Below are positions 55,350 to 64,000 of a DNA stretch of 64,000 bases, in pieces. Position 1 is the first letter of the stretch. Every line of letters starts with the position of its first letter. The notes beneath the pieces are model-generated. The model made no database searches and was not told where the DNA came from. It was given only the letters and a program-made list of their open reading frames with translations. The position numbers and the translations under genes are program-made. The stretch covers positions 1 to 64,000 of the forward strand of contig JAQWSE010000008.1 in the NCBI GenBank assembly GCA_029243395.1, read 5' to 3'. Source of the DNA: Paracoccaceae bacterium. Its GTDB lineage: Bacteria; Pseudomonadota; Alphaproteobacteria; Rhodobacterales; Rhodobacteraceae.

Positions 55350-55793
55350 ATGTTGAGGGTAGGAGAACCTATACGGAGAAATATAAATTATCATTATAGA
55401 CCCAGTATCTATGGATTAATAATAGTGGGTAAAAACATGTTACTTACACAACAAAATGGGAATGAAATACAACTTCCAGGTGGAGGAATAGACAAAGGTG
55501 AACACTACTTACATGCACTAATAAGAGAAGTATATGAAGAAACAGGCTGGAAAATAAAACCAGAAAGACGGTTAGGATTTTTTCAACGTTATGTATACAT
55601 GCCTGAATACAATAAGTGGGCACATAAAGTATCTCACATTCACTTGTGTCGAGGAATATATCAAGTTTCATTACCAACTGAGAAAGGGCATATAGCAAAG
55701 TTAGAAAAACCTGAAATAGCCGCCAGATTAGTAGAAAGTCCTGGTGATAGTTTTTTTATTAACCGTTTCTTCGGGTTGACGTCGTCATCTTAA
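55350..55793 (+). CDS. Nudix hydrolase
   Basis: A 147-residue Nudix protein with the box GGGIDKGEHYLHALIREVYEETGW. The start at ATG 55350 (MLRVGEPIRRN) gives normal length; an upstream Met at 55242 would overlap hslO on the other strand by 19 bases and has no family-like sequence. AAAGA precedes it weakly. It lies divergent from hslO and convergent with the transglycosylase, whose stop it overlaps by nine bases. Substrate unknown. Confidence 0.85.
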   Translation: MLRVGEPIRRNINYHYRPSIYGLIIVGKNMLLTQQNGNEIQLPGGGIDKGEHYLHALIREVYEETGWKIKPERRLGFFQRYVYMPEYNKWAHKVSHIHLCRGIYQVSLPTEKGHIAKLEKPEIAARLVESPGDSFFINRFFGLTSSS

Positions 55794-57002
55794 TTTTTTC
55801 AACAAATTTCTAGTAGGCCAACTATCTCCTGGGAGACCCAATTCCAGTTGTATTTTGCGAACGCTTTGCCTAGTATTGCGGCCCAAAATACCATCAATTT
55901 CCCCGACATTAAGTCCTTTTGATTTCAGAATCTTTTGCAGTTCAATCATTTCTTCTACTGTTAAAATGTCTTCCGGATCACTACTTGCAAATTTCTTTGC
56001 TCCTCCCAATCTATTAGCTAAATGAGCCGCCGTAACAGTGTATATGAAACTATCATTCCAACTAAGATAAATATTAAAATTAGAGTAGGCCAAAAATTTT
56101 GGCCCTTTGCGGCCTTGAGGAATCAGTAAAGTAGCCGTGGCCTGATCATTCATCTTAAATGATCCAGTTCTTGATTTAATTCCCAGCCTTTTCCATGCTT
56201 CCAAAGCGCGTTCTCGACCAAATCCTGCTTCCTCCCAGGGAAATCCGGAATCCATTATGACTTCTTCTATCCAAGGTTGATTCGGAATCCATCCCATATC
56301 TGATATGAGAGCAGCAGCAGTTAAAATAGCATCTGGAGCACTCTTTTTAAGGTCTACAATTCCATCACCATCGCCGTCCTGACCAAAAATTTTGATGTCA
56401 GAAGGTAACATTTGCACTTGTCCAATTTCACCGGCCCAAGCTCCCGTAATTTCTTTTTTGATAAAACCATCCGCAAATAATGCTATTGCTGAAACATACT
56501 CTTCCTGAAACATTTCTGGTCGCCTACAATCATGCGCCAAAGTGGCTAAAGAACTTAAAGTGTTGAATTTTCCCTGGACTGCCCCAAAATCTGTTTCCAT
56601 AGCCCAAAATGCCGTGATAACTTCTGCCGGTACCCCATACTTAGATTTAGCTAACTGGAACGTTTTTTTATATCTCTCAATATTTTTTGTACCATTCCTT
56701 AGTCGGTAGGTATTAATTGCTCTTTCTGAAAAATTCAAAAAACTTAACCTGAAAGTTCTCTGTTTCCGATCCATTTCTAGAACTTTTTGTGAATGTTTAC
56801 TATATTTGAGTGCCAATAAAACGGAATTCTTGTCTATCCCTCGTTCTACTGCTTTAGCACCTATTCTTTGCAAAAACTGGTTAAAATTGCCACCACAGTT
56901 TACAAGTGGATCTCCCATCGCATGAAAGCCCTGTAATGAAATGACATTTATAAAAATGCAGATGAAAAATCTTTTACCAATAAAATTCTTAAGCACTATC
57001 AT
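55785..57002 (-). CDS. lytic murein transglycosylase (MltB type) with peptidoglycan-binding domain
   Basis: A 405-residue exported protein. A signal peptide (about 1-30, ISLQGFHA) precedes an MltB-like catalytic domain with the catalytic Glu in FWAMETDFGAVQGKF and GEIGQVQMLPSDI. The C-terminal 55 residues form a peptidoglycan-binding type 1 domain (NVGEIDGILGRNTRQSVRKIQ). It cleaves glycan strands to 1,6-anhydro-MurNAc ends. It follows dapB at 20 bases on the same strand, so the two may be cotranscribed. Confidence 0.9.
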   Translation of the reverse strand: MIVLKNFIGKRFFICIFINVISLQGFHAMGDPLVNCGGNFNQFLQRIGAKAVERGIDKNSVLLALKYSKHSQKVLEMDRKQRTFRLSFLNFSERAINTYRLRNGTKNIERYKKTFQLAKSKYGVPAEVITAFWAMETDFGAVQGKFNTLSSLATLAHDCRRPEMFQEEYVSAIALFADGFIKKEITGAWAGEIGQVQMLPSDIKIFGQDGDGDGIVDLKKSAPDAILTAAALISDMGWIPNQPWIEEVIMDSGFPWEEAGFGRERALEAWKRLGIKSRTGSFKMNDQATATLLIPQGRKGPKFLAYSNFNIYLSWNDSFIYTVTAAHLANRLGGAKKFASSDPEDILTVEEMIELQKILKSKGLNVGEIDGILGRNTRQSVRKIQLELGLPGDSWPTRNLLKKLR

Positions 57003-57022
57003 TACTCAATTAAGATAATTAA

Positions 57023-57835
57023 TTAATGCAGATTAAGGACATCTAACATAGAATATTCGCCCTCGCTGGCTGTTATTCCCCACTTTACAGCTTTTACAGC
57101 ACCTCGGGCAAAAATTCGTCGATCAGTGGCATTATGCTGGAGGATTATTTGTTCTCCCATTCCAGCAAACATTACTGAATGATTACCGATTATATCACCG
57201 CCCCTAATCACGGAAAAACCAATTTTTTCTTTCTTTCTTGGGCCTACAATTCCATCCCTAGGTTTTTCTTTCAGATCATCAAGACTCTTTCCCCTACCAT
57301 CTGCTACCGCTTCACCCAACATTAAAGCTGTTCCTGAAGGAGCATCTACTTTTTTGCCATGATGCATTTCAATTATTTCTGCGTCAAAATCTAAATCTAA
57401 TGCTTTTGAAACCTTCCTGGCTAAACCCGTCAGAATATTTAGACCTAAGCTCATGTTTCCTGCTCTGATTATGGTTGTTTCACGGGCAGCATTTTCTATT
57501 TGCTTCAATTGCTGTTGAGAAAAACCCGTAGTACCAATTACGTCTACTACATGGTACCTCGCGGCGAGATTTGCTATACTCACTGATGTTTTAGGATTTG
57601 TAAAATCTATGACCGCATCTGATGCCGACAAAGCAACTTCAATATCATCAGAAAACTTTAAATTACTTTTAAGTCCAGAGATTTCTTTGTTTGCTAACTT
57701 TCCTATTAACGCATGCCCTTGTACTTCTATTAAGCCAGAAATTTCTAAGTCTTGATCTTCCTCGACGGCACTAGCTAACATTCGACCCATTCTACCAGAA
57801 GCCCCTACTATGGTTATTCTTATTTTTTTAGCCAT
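57023..57835 (-). CDS. dapB: 4-hydroxy-tetrahydrodipicolinate reductase
   Basis: A 270-residue DapB, which reduces the dihydrodipicolinate precursor in lysine and diaminopimelate synthesis. NAD(P) binding is by VGASGRMGRM, and VIDFTNP and GTTGFSQQQL are standard; the catalytic stretch is EMHHGKKVDAPSGTAL. It divides a 118-base spacer with the divergent rbfA. Together with dapF it gives two of the diaminopimelate steps in the window. Confidence 0.96.
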   Translation of the reverse strand: MAKKIRITIVGASGRMGRMLASAVEEDQDLEISGLIEVQGHALIGKLANKEISGLKSNLKFSDDIEVALSASDAVIDFTNPKTSVSIANLAARYHVVDVIGTTGFSQQQLKQIENAARETTIIRAGNMSLGLNILTGLARKVSKALDLDFDAEIIEMHHGKKVDAPSGTALMLGEAVADGRGKSLDDLKEKPRDGIVGPRKKEKIGFSVIRGGDIIGNHSVMFAGMGEQIILQHNATDRRIFARGAVKAVKWGITASEGEYSMLDVLNLH

Positions 57836-57953
57836 TTGCTGAATTTCCCATCATTGAACATGATTAGTTGTTATCGACAAACATCCAAGACTTCGTTATG
57901 TATTCACCAATCACATAAGTCAATAAGCATGAATTATAATTGAACTAGCTACC

Positions 57954-58328
57954 ATGAGTAATAGCTTTGGAAATAAATCGCATAGGCTCTTAAGAGTCAA
58001 TGAGTTAATTAAAAGAGAGCTTTCAGAAATAATGTACCATCTAGACTGGTCAGAGTGGGGGTTGGAGGGCCTGACTCTTACATTGACAGAAGTAGCTTGT
58101 TCAAAGGACATTCGCGTTGCTAGGGTCTACTTCATACCCGTCGGAAGAGAAAACTCAAAAATAATAGAAGAAGCCCTTAATAAAAAGAAAAGCATCATAA
58201 GAAAATATCTTGGTAATAAGGTTCACTTAAAGTATGTACCCGAATTAAGATTTATAGAGGACAAAAGTTTTGAGGAATTTCGAAAAACTTCCGAGCTTCT
58301 AAAAAATCTAGATATGGACTCTCGTTAA
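57954..58328 (+). CDS. rbfA: ribosome-binding factor A
   Basis: A 124-residue RbfA, needed for maturation of the 30S subunit 5' end. It shows RLLRVNELIKRELSEIM, LTLTEVACSKDIRVARVYF and KYVPELRFIEDKSFEE, the KH-like fold segments of the family. It begins the rbfA-truB unit with a 16-base gap to truB. Confidence 0.94.
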   Translation: MSNSFGNKSHRLLRVNELIKRELSEIMYHLDWSEWGLEGLTLTLTEVACSKDIRVARVYFIPVGRENSKIIEEALNKKKSIIRKYLGNKVHLKYVPELRFIEDKSFEEFRKTSELLKNLDMDSR

Positions 58329-58344
58329 AAAAGATAATCTTGTC

Positions 58345-59256
58345 ATGACAAAAACTTATCTTTTAAATGATTTACACGGTTGGTTACTAATAGATAAGCC
58401 CAAGGGAATTGGTTCAACAAAAGTTGTTAGCACGATCAAGAAAAAGACTGGAATAAAAAAAATAGGCCATGGAGGCACCTTGGATCCAGATGCGACAGGT
58501 ATTTTAGCATTAGCGCTGGGGGAGGCCACAAAAACTGTTAGGTTCATTGGGGATTTCCTCAAAACTTATACATTTACAATGAGGCTAGGTACAGCTACTG
58601 ACACCGACGACTCCTCTGGAAAAATAATGAATCAATCTTCAGCCAGGCCAGAAACTCAAGTTATCAAGGACGCCTTGAAGAGTTTTGAAGGTCATATATC
58701 GCAAGTGCCACCTAAGTTATCAGCAATAAAAATAAATGGCGAGAGAGCTTACAACCTCTTTCATCAAGGATCGCAATACGAATTATCGGCAAGGCAAATT
58801 TTTATAAAAAAAATACTAGTCTTGAAAAGGAAAAATAAAGATGAAGTGAGCCTGAAGTTAACTTGTGGAAAAGGTGGATATGTCAGATCTCTAGCGAGAG
58901 ATGTTGGGAATTTATTAGGGTGTTATGGTCATGCTCATGACATTAGGAGAATAGCTTGCGGACCTTTTAATATAGAAAATAGTATTGGGTTAGATGAATT
59001 TGAAAGAATGAAGAATCCTAAATTACTTCAAAATGTCTTGCCAACTGAGACCGTACTAAAAGAATTTCCCAATTTCGGTTGTAAAGCTAAAGACATAAAT
59101 AAAATCCTTAATGGGGGCTCATACGAAATCAGCAAAATCCCAAAACCAGATTACGGTTTGGTATGGATTAGATTTCAAAATATCCCTTTAGCCTTCGGCA
59201 AGGTCAAGAATGAAATATTTTTTCCTACGAGGGTGTTTAATATCCTGAAACGCTAG
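58345..59256 (+). CDS. truB: tRNA pseudouridine-55 synthase
   Basis: A 303-residue TruB. The catalytic region is KKIGHGGTLDPDATGILALALGEATK with the catalytic Asp in GTLDPDA, and YTFTMRLGTATDTDD is present. The catalytic-domain Tyr and Arg in KGGYVRSLARD are normal. It makes Psi55 in the T-loop of tRNA. ATG 58369 (a few codons inside) is not needed; MTKTYLLNDLHGWLLIDKPKG is the usual start. Confidence 0.95.
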   Translation: MTKTYLLNDLHGWLLIDKPKGIGSTKVVSTIKKKTGIKKIGHGGTLDPDATGILALALGEATKTVRFIGDFLKTYTFTMRLGTATDTDDSSGKIMNQSSARPETQVIKDALKSFEGHISQVPPKLSAIKINGERAYNLFHQGSQYELSARQIFIKKILVLKRKNKDEVSLKLTCGKGGYVRSLARDVGNLLGCYGHAHDIRRIACGPFNIENSIGLDEFERMKNPKLLQNVLPTETVLKEFPNFGCKAKDINKILNGGSYEISKIPKPDYGLVWIRFQNIPLAFGKVKNEIFFPTRVFNILKR

Positions 59257-59277
59257 AGATCGAAAAGAAACCTTTAA

Positions 59278-59793
59278 GTGGAAAAATTAGTGAGAAGACA
59301 AATAAGTTGCAATGATTTTGTATCTAGCGCTATTTTTTCTGATTGTTTCAATTTTAGATATTCAATTACCCGAACATGGGATTACAAAGGAAGTAAGTTA
59401 CTTTACATATTACTAAACCCCTCCAAAGCTACGGAAGAAATAACTGACCCCACTTTAATTAGATGTCAAAATCGAGCAATGCTTTTAGGATACAAACAGT
59501 TTAGAGTATGTAATCTTTTCGCATTTCGCTCGACAAACCCTGATCTTTTAAAGATTACTCCTGATATCATAGGACTTCACAATGATGAAATCTTGCTAGA
59601 AAGCATAGCCTGGGCTGAAAACATTATTTGCTCCTGGGGTAATTTAGGCATAATACAAGGTAGAAATTTGAAAGTGAAAAACTTTTTGCAAAAATCAGGA
59701 AAACCCATTTATCACCTAGGTTTAACAAAAAAATACCAGCCAAAGCACTTACTTTACATTAGCTTTGATGTGCATCCATGCATATGGTTCTAA
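59278..59793 (+). CDS. DUF1643 family protein
   Basis: A 171-residue protein of the DUF1643 family. Family-like segments are LLYILLNPSKATEEITDPTL, RCQNRAMLLGYKQFRVCNLFAFRSTNPD, ICSWGNLG and YHLGLTKKYQPKHLLYIS. Function unknown. It starts with GTG 59278, preceded by a poor ribosome binding site, and lies between truB and rpsO, a placement also found in other Rhodobacterales. Confidence 0.85.
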   Translation: MEKLVRRQISCNDFVSSAIFSDCFNFRYSITRTWDYKGSKLLYILLNPSKATEEITDPTLIRCQNRAMLLGYKQFRVCNLFAFRSTNPDLLKITPDIIGLHNDEILLESIAWAENIICSWGNLGIIQGRNLKVKNFLQKSGKPIYHLGLTKKYQPKHLLYISFDVHPCIWF

Positions 59794-59841
59794 AAGTCCT
59801 TTGCAAAACACAAAAAAGAAGATATATGCTCCCTAAGACAC

Positions 59842-59870
59842 ATCTTGACTGGACGACATCCTGGCAAGAT
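59842..59870 (+). promoter_or_regulatory. possible rpsO leader stem
   Basis: ATCTTG at 59842 and CAAGAT at 59865 form a perfect 6-bp inverted repeat 28 bases before the rpsO start. S15 represses its own mRNA through leader structures in several bacteria; whether this stem does so is unproven. Confidence 0.3.
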
Positions 59871-59897
59871 CAATACAAATAGATACGGGAGAATATG

Positions 59898-60167
59898 ATG
59901 TCGATTAATGCTGAAGTTAAGCAAGACTTAATAAAAAAATTTGCACAAACAGAAAATGATACTGGTTCACCAGAAGTTCAGGTAGCTATTTTAACCACCA
60001 GAATTACGAATTTATCAGAACACTTTAAAACACATAAAAAAGACAACCATTCTAGGCGAGGTCTTTTGAAACTTGTATCACAGAGAAGAAAAATACTTGA
60101 TTACGTAAAATCTAAGAACGAGGAACGCTACAAGACTTTGATCAAGCAACTCGGCATAAGAAGATAA
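59898..60167 (+). CDS. rpsO: 30S ribosomal protein S15
   Basis: An 89-residue S15 with [42 protein letters not shown] and [17 protein letters not shown] lies about 12 bases before the preferred ATG at 59898, and an adjacent ATG at 59895 is also possible. It is followed by pnp after 139 bases, the classical order. Confidence 0.97.
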   Translation: MSINAEVKQDLIKKFAQTENDTGSPEVQVAILTTRITNLSEHFKTHKKDNHSRRGLLKLVSQRRKILDYVKSKNEERYKTLIKQLGIRR

Positions 60168-60306
60168 ATTATGGCTTTATTGGTTGCCTACATTCTTAGC
60201 GTGGTGAATCTAGAAAATTCGGCAATCATCCTAATTAATAAAAATTGAATAAATCGCTTTAATGTCCCAAGAGATGTTTTAAGCATTAACGTGCAGAAGG
60301 AATACT

Positions 60307-62448
60307 ATGTTAAAGGCAATAAAAAAATCAATTACCTGGGGCCATGATAAACTAACCCTAGAGACAGGAAAGATAGCTAGACAAGCAGATGCATCAGTAC
60401 TTGCAACTTATGGTGAAACTACTGTTATGGCAAATGTTGTATTTGCGAAAGAAGCAAAAGAAGGTCAAGGTTTCTTTCCTTTAACTGTCAATTATCAAGA
60501 GAAATATTATGCTGCCGGCAAAATTCCCGGCGGCTTTTTTAAGAGAGAAGCTAGACCGACAGAAAAGGAAACTTTAACTAGCCGGCTCATTGATCGTCCT
60601 ATTAGACCCTTATTTGTAGACGGTTTTAAGAATGAGGTCCAGGTTACATGCACCGTATTAAGCCATGATGGAGAAAATGATCCTGATATAATAGCAATGA
60701 TAGCTGCATCGGCAGCTTTAACTTGTTCTGGAGCTCCCTTCCTTGGACCCATAGGGTGTGCTCGGGTGGGATTTGCTGATGATTCCTACATACTCAATCC
60801 ATCTATTGAAGATATGGATGGACTTCGAGAAAATTTGCCCCAACGGTTAGATTTAGTAGTGGCAGGCACCCAAGATGCCGTAATGATGGTAGAGTCTGAA
60901 GCATATGAACTCAGTGAGGAAGAAATGCTTGGTGCCGTCAAGTTTGGCCATGACCAAATGCAAAAAGTGATTGAATTGATAATTGACCTTGCTGAACAGA
61001 CTGCAAAAGCTCCATTTAATTTCTCACCACCTGATAATAAAGACTTGCTAAAAAAGCTTACCTCCTTAGGAGAAAAAGATATTAGAAAGGCTTTTTCAAT
61101 TGCTGATAAACTTGAGAGACAAGTTGCTATTGGCGAAGCTAAGCAAAAAGTGTTGGATAATCTTACGGATGAAGAATTAGGGGATGAACAGCTAGACAAT
61201 TGCTTTAAAAAAATAGAATCTGAAATTGTCCGGGCTGATATACTGAAAAAAGGAAAGAGAATAGATGGTAGAAAATTAGACAAAGTAAGGCAAATAAACT
61301 CCGAAACAGGTCTTCTACCTCGAACACATGGTTCTGCTCTTTTTACTAGAGGAGAAACGCAGGCGCTAGTAGTTACTACTCTTGGAACAGGGGAAGATGA
61401 GCAAATAATTGATGCCCTCCACGGAGAAGGTAGATCTAAATTTCTATTACATTATAATTTCCCATCTTACTCGGTCGGAGAAACAGGAAGAGCTATGGGG
61501 CCGGGTAGAAGAGAAATAGGTCATGGCAAATTAGCCTGGCGTGCACTTCAAGCTGTCTTACCTAATGCCGTTGACTTTCCTTATACAATTAGAATTGTAT
61601 CTGAAATAACAGAATCAAATGGATCATCATCTATGGCCACAGTTTGCGGTTCTTCACTATCAATGATGGATGCTGGAGTACCTCTAAAATCTGCTGTCGC
61701 AGGTGTTGCCATGGGACTTATCTTGGATGGTAAAGAATATGCCGTCCTCACCGATATCTTGGGAGATGAAGATCATTTAGGTGATATGGACTTTAAAGTT
61801 GCGGGTACCTCTCAGGGCATCACTTCTCTACAAATGGACATAAAAATTGCTGGCATTACTCCAGACATTATGGAAAAAGCATTAGATCAAGCCAAAGAAG
61901 GAAGGCTCCACATTCTTAAAGAAATGTCCAAAGATATAAGTGAAGCGGGTGAATTTTCTACTTATGCTCCGAAGATAGAAACTTTAAAAATTGCCACTGA
62001 CAAGATAAGAGAAGTAATAGGATCCGGAGGAAAAGTTATTAGAGAAATTGTCGAAGTGTCTGGAGCTAAAGTTGATATTAATGACGAAGGAATTATTAAG
62101 ATCGCATCTAATGATTCTGAAAAAATTTCAAAGGCGTTAGAACTAATCAAAGCTATTGTAGATGAACCTGAGGTGGGTGAAATTTATTCTGGTAAGATTG
62201 TAAAGTTAATGGACTTTGGGGCTTTTGTTAATTTTTTTGGCAAGAAGGATGGTCTTGTTCATGTCAGTCAGATCTCTACAGAACGGGTTGCACACCCAAA
62301 AGATCTACTAAAGGAAGGGCAGGAAGTTAAAGTCAAGCTAATGGGTTTTGATGACCGTGGTAAAGTTAGGTTATCAATGAAAACAATAGACCAAGAAACA
62401 GGCATGGAAATTAAAGAACCAAAGTCTGAAGGAAAAAAGAAAAGTTAA
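60307..62448 (+). CDS. pnp: polyribonucleotide nucleotidyltransferase (PNPase)
   Basis: A 713-residue PNPase, a 3'-5' phosphorolytic exoribonuclease of the degradosome. Two RNase PH domains (the second with [21 protein letters not shown] and [20 protein letters not shown]), a KH domain ([15 protein letters not shown]) and an S1 domain ([20 protein letters not shown]) are all present. Full length. It closes the rbfA-truB-rpsO-pnp group; its stop lies five bases from the convergent sulfotransferase stop. Confidence 0.97.
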   Translation: MLKAIKKSITWGHDKLTLETGKIARQADASVLATYGETTVMANVVFAKEAKEGQGFFPLTVNYQEKYYAAGKIPGGFFKREARPTEKETLTSRLIDRPIRPLFVDGFKNEVQVTCTVLSHDGENDPDIIAMIAASAALTCSGAPFLGPIGCARVGFADDSYILNPSIEDMDGLRENLPQRLDLVVAGTQDAVMMVESEAYELSEEEMLGAVKFGHDQMQKVIELIIDLAEQTAKAPFNFSPPDNKDLLKKLTSLGEKDIRKAFSIADKLERQVAIGEAKQKVLDNLTDEELGDEQLDNCFKKIESEIVRADILKKGKRIDGRKLDKVRQINSETGLLPRTHGSALFTRGETQALVVTTLGTGEDEQIIDALHGEGRSKFLLHYNFPSYSVGETGRAMGPGRREIGHGKLAWRALQAVLPNAVDFPYTIRIVSEITESNGSSSMATVCGSSLSMMDAGVPLKSAVAGVAMGLILDGKEYAVLTDILGDEDHLGDMDFKVAGTSQGITSLQMDIKIAGITPDIMEKALDQAKEGRLHILKEMSKDISEAGEFSTYAPKIETLKIATDKIREVIGSGGKVIREIVEVSGAKVDINDEGIIKIASNDSEKISKALELIKAIVDEPEVGEIYSGKIVKLMDFGAFVNFFGKKDGLVHVSQISTERVAHPKDLLKEGQEVKVKLMGFDDRGKVRLSMKTIDQETGMEIKEPKSEGKKKS

Positions 62449-62452
62449 TAAA

Positions 62453-63205
62453 TTATTCTGCAGTGATTTTAATCTTGGAAAGATCGTCATAATAAATGTC
62501 GGCTAAATTAATGATTTCTAATTCTTTAGCTGACATGGAATAAAATTTTCGATCTTTATAATCCGGATTTTTTTTTACCAGAAACCTATTGCTTTTATTT
62601 ATTTCTTTATACCAGTGTTTTCCCCAGACACCATCATAAGGTTTTGCTCCTGGCTTCCAGCTCAACATTGATTCCGAGAATTTAATGCCTATGGCTTTGC
62701 ATAATTTTTTTAGGATTTTCCTTGGGTTTTGTATAAGGTCTTCAGAATCTATAATCGGTGGTGCATAGCCTAATTTATCTTTAACCAACTCAAACAACTC
62801 AAACTGCTGTCTGAAACCAAGATCATCCAATCCATAATCAGCATGTTTTTTCCTAAATGACTTCAAAACCAAATCTGGTCGCCTTATCAAAAAGACATTT
62901 GTCAATGAGAAAATAAAATCCTTATTAAAATTCTTCAGCATGTGGTGTGTCATGTGTTTCTGATATTGATATGGCTTACTTACTAAACTATTCTCACAGT
63001 TTTCACACACCACATCTGGATCAGAAGGTTGACTGTTAAGAATTTCTAAGTGCATAGGATGTCTAAGCTCAGTCTCCTTCAAATACGCGGCATAAAAGGG
63101 CTCATCTATGACTTCGAAGTCATCCCGATTTCCAAAACTTCTCATTAAAGCCGTCGATAGATTCCTAGGTCCAGACCAAATTGCAATCCTCTTAATCTTT
63201 CTCAA
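62453..63205 (-). CDS. sulfotransferase-like protein
   Basis: A 250-residue protein of the sulfotransferase family found in marine alphaproteobacteria. The 5'-phosphosulfate-binding loop is likely in IWSGPRNLSTALMRSF, and the 3'-phosphate site in RRPDLVLKSFRK. A cysteine pair CENC lies at about residue 68. The start (ATG ending at 63205) overlaps the stop of the upstream aminotransferase gene by 14 bases, so the two are coupled. Acceptor substrate unknown. Confidence 0.8.
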   Translation of the reverse strand: MRKIKRIAIWSGPRNLSTALMRSFGNRDDFEVIDEPFYAAYLKETELRHPMHLEILNSQPSDPDVVCENCENSLVSKPYQYQKHMTHHMLKNFNKDFIFSLTNVFLIRRPDLVLKSFRKKHADYGLDDLGFRQQFELFELVKDKLGYAPPIIDSEDLIQNPRKILKKLCKAIGIKFSESMLSWKPGAKPYDGVWGKHWYKEINKSNRFLVKKNPDYKDRKFYSMSAKELEIINLADIYYDDLSKIKITAE

Positions 63206-64000
63206 TCATCGCCTCATAAAATTTTCTTAGCTTTACAGCTATCTCTCCTTCTAAACCATTACCTATCTGATGTCCGTCTATACTAAAAACTTGTATTAGA
63301 CCTCCAAACGTACCCGTGAGAAAAGCTCCTTCTGCGGAATATGTGTCCACCAGAGAAAAGTTCCTCTGATAAATTGGAAAATCCAAATTTCTGCATATCT
63401 GTATCACCTTTTCTCTGGTGATACCGTTCATACAATAATCTCCTGTAGAGGTCCAAACTTCTCCTTTCCTGATTATAAAAAAATTGCATGAATTTGTTGT
63501 ATTAACAAAACCATGAGGATCCAACATCAATGCTTCATCTCCACCAGCCTTAGAAGACTGAAGGCAAGCTATAACACAATTTAATTTGGAATGACTATTT
63601 AGTTTTGGATCTTGGGTCATAGGTTGGCCACGCATCTGTGGGACTGTCACCAACTTAATTCCCTTCTTTGAAGAACCCAAAACTGGCCTTGAATGTTCCA
63701 TTATTATAACAAATGTCGATCCGAATATAGAGAAGCCGGGATGCTGGAAAGCCTTTGATTTTTTGCCTCTAGTTATCATCAATCTAGCATAGGCATCCGT
63801 TTCCATAGAATTCGCTAAACGTGTTTTCTCTAACTGACAGTGAACATCTTCCTTTGTTAAAGACATGTCTATTTCCACTGCCTTAAGAGCAGCATATAAC
63901 CTCTCCATATGGTCATCAAAAAAAAGCCACTTTCCTCTATGAAGTCTTAAGCCTTCCCAGATTCCATCTCCCAAAAGAAACCCACTATCAAAAACAGAAA
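63192..64000 (-). CDS. class IV aminotransferase (branched-chain/D-amino-acid type), 5' end outside window
   Basis: The reading frame runs to the right edge, with SVFDSGFLLGDGIWEGLR just at and past base 63974, the usual start of the fold-type IV aminotransferase domain; the true N-terminus is therefore outside the window. The body shows the conserved SHSKLNCVIACLQSSKAGGDEALMLD and the cofactor-phosphate site TGTFGGL, like IlvE or D-amino-acid transaminase. Its sulfotransferase neighbour hints at a shared pathway. Which amino acid it uses is open. Confidence 0.87.
   Translation of the reverse strand, partial: SVFDSGFLLGDGIWEGLRLHRGKWLFFDDHMERLYAALKAVEIDMSLTKEDVHCQLEKTRLANSMETDAYARLMITRGKKSKAFQHPGFSIFGSTFVIIMEHSRPVLGSSKKGIKLVTVPQMRGQPMTQDPKLNSHSKLNCVIACLQSSKAGGDEALMLDPHGFVNTTNSCNFFIIRKGEVWTSTGDYCMNGITREKVIQICRNLDFPIYQRNFSLVDTYSAEGAFLTGTFGGLIQVFSIDGHQIGNGLEGEIAVKLRKFYEAMIEKD

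Noticed and set aside
60786-61283. 165-residue Ser-rich minus-strand frame inside pnp
   Set aside because: Long only because pnp codon use avoids stops on the antisense strand; pnp itself is certain.
1-64000. CRISPR arrays, insertion sequences, integrases or prophage genes
   Set aside because: No regularly spaced repeats, transposase or integrase motifs, or phage structural genes were seen on either strand.

Overview
The window is AT-rich DNA (GC looks to be in the mid-30s percent by eye) from a Gram-negative bacterium. It most resembles a marine alphaproteobacterium close to the Rhodobacterales. That placement is inference from gene order: dapF-mtaB, trmL next to petABC, cca-CoA pyrophosphatase-hslO, and dapB / rbfA-truB-DUF1643-rpsO-pnp. 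An outer membrane MipA/OmpV protein and a complete cytochrome bc1 complex agree with it.

Region 1 (1-9.3 kb) is a patchy accessory stretch. It begins inside the 3' end of one FkbM-type methyltransferase, and a second, intact FkbM gene at 6.4-7.2 kb ends with the same 119 bases. Between them lie remnants of a secreted protein with dockerin-like repeats, a DMT-family exporter, a frameshifted cytidylyltransferase pseudogene, and a clean zinc-uptake locus (znuA divergent from zur-znuC-znuB around a perfect 17-bp Zur-type palindrome). Then come a hypothetical, a MipA/OmpV protein and a frameshifted ClpX-type zinc-finger miniprotein.

Region 2 (9.5-29.2 kb) is mainly a sugar-catabolic island centred on L-rhamnose. 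It carries a four-gene sugar ABC transporter (ATPase, two permeases, binding protein), L-rhamnose mutarotase (rhaM), a Pseudomonas-type L-rhamnose isomerase (rhaI), an E. coli-type rhamnulose-1-phosphate aldolase (rhaD), and also a bifunctional aldolase/short-chain dehydrogenase of the RhaEW type. There are four FGGY sugar kinases, a third class II aldolase paired with a D-ribulokinase-like protein, and a D-tagatose/D-psicose 3-epimerase-like enzyme. No transcription factor for the island lies in the window, but its promoter regions hold several repeats that could be operators. An M24-fold hydrolase without metal ligands precedes it.

Region 3 (29.5-41.2 kb) holds a PotABCD-type ABC transporter, an enoyl-CoA hydratase-family protein, a class I aminotransferase, an acetolactate-synthase-like gene broken by a one-base frameshift, two small hypotheticals, a HugZ/PNPOx-like protein and the murein endopeptidase MepA.

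Region 4 (41.4-64 kb) is conserved housekeeping DNA: 2OG-Fe(II) oxygenase, tRNA-Lys(TTT), dapF, mtaB, gabD, trmL, petABC, aroC, tlyA, hemF, cca, two Nudix hydrolases, hslO, a lytic transglycosylase, dapB, rbfA, truB, a DUF1643 gene, rpsO, pnp, a sulfotransferase-like protein and a class IV aminotransferase that runs off the window. The oddest feature here is a DapF whose second catalytic cysteine is replaced by serine.

No CRISPR array, insertion sequence, integrase or phage gene was seen. I found no clearly new multi-gene system. The best leads are the duplicated FkbM ends, the doubled rhamnulose-phosphate aldolases with unassigned regulatory repeats, the altered DapF, and the three frameshifted or decayed genes.
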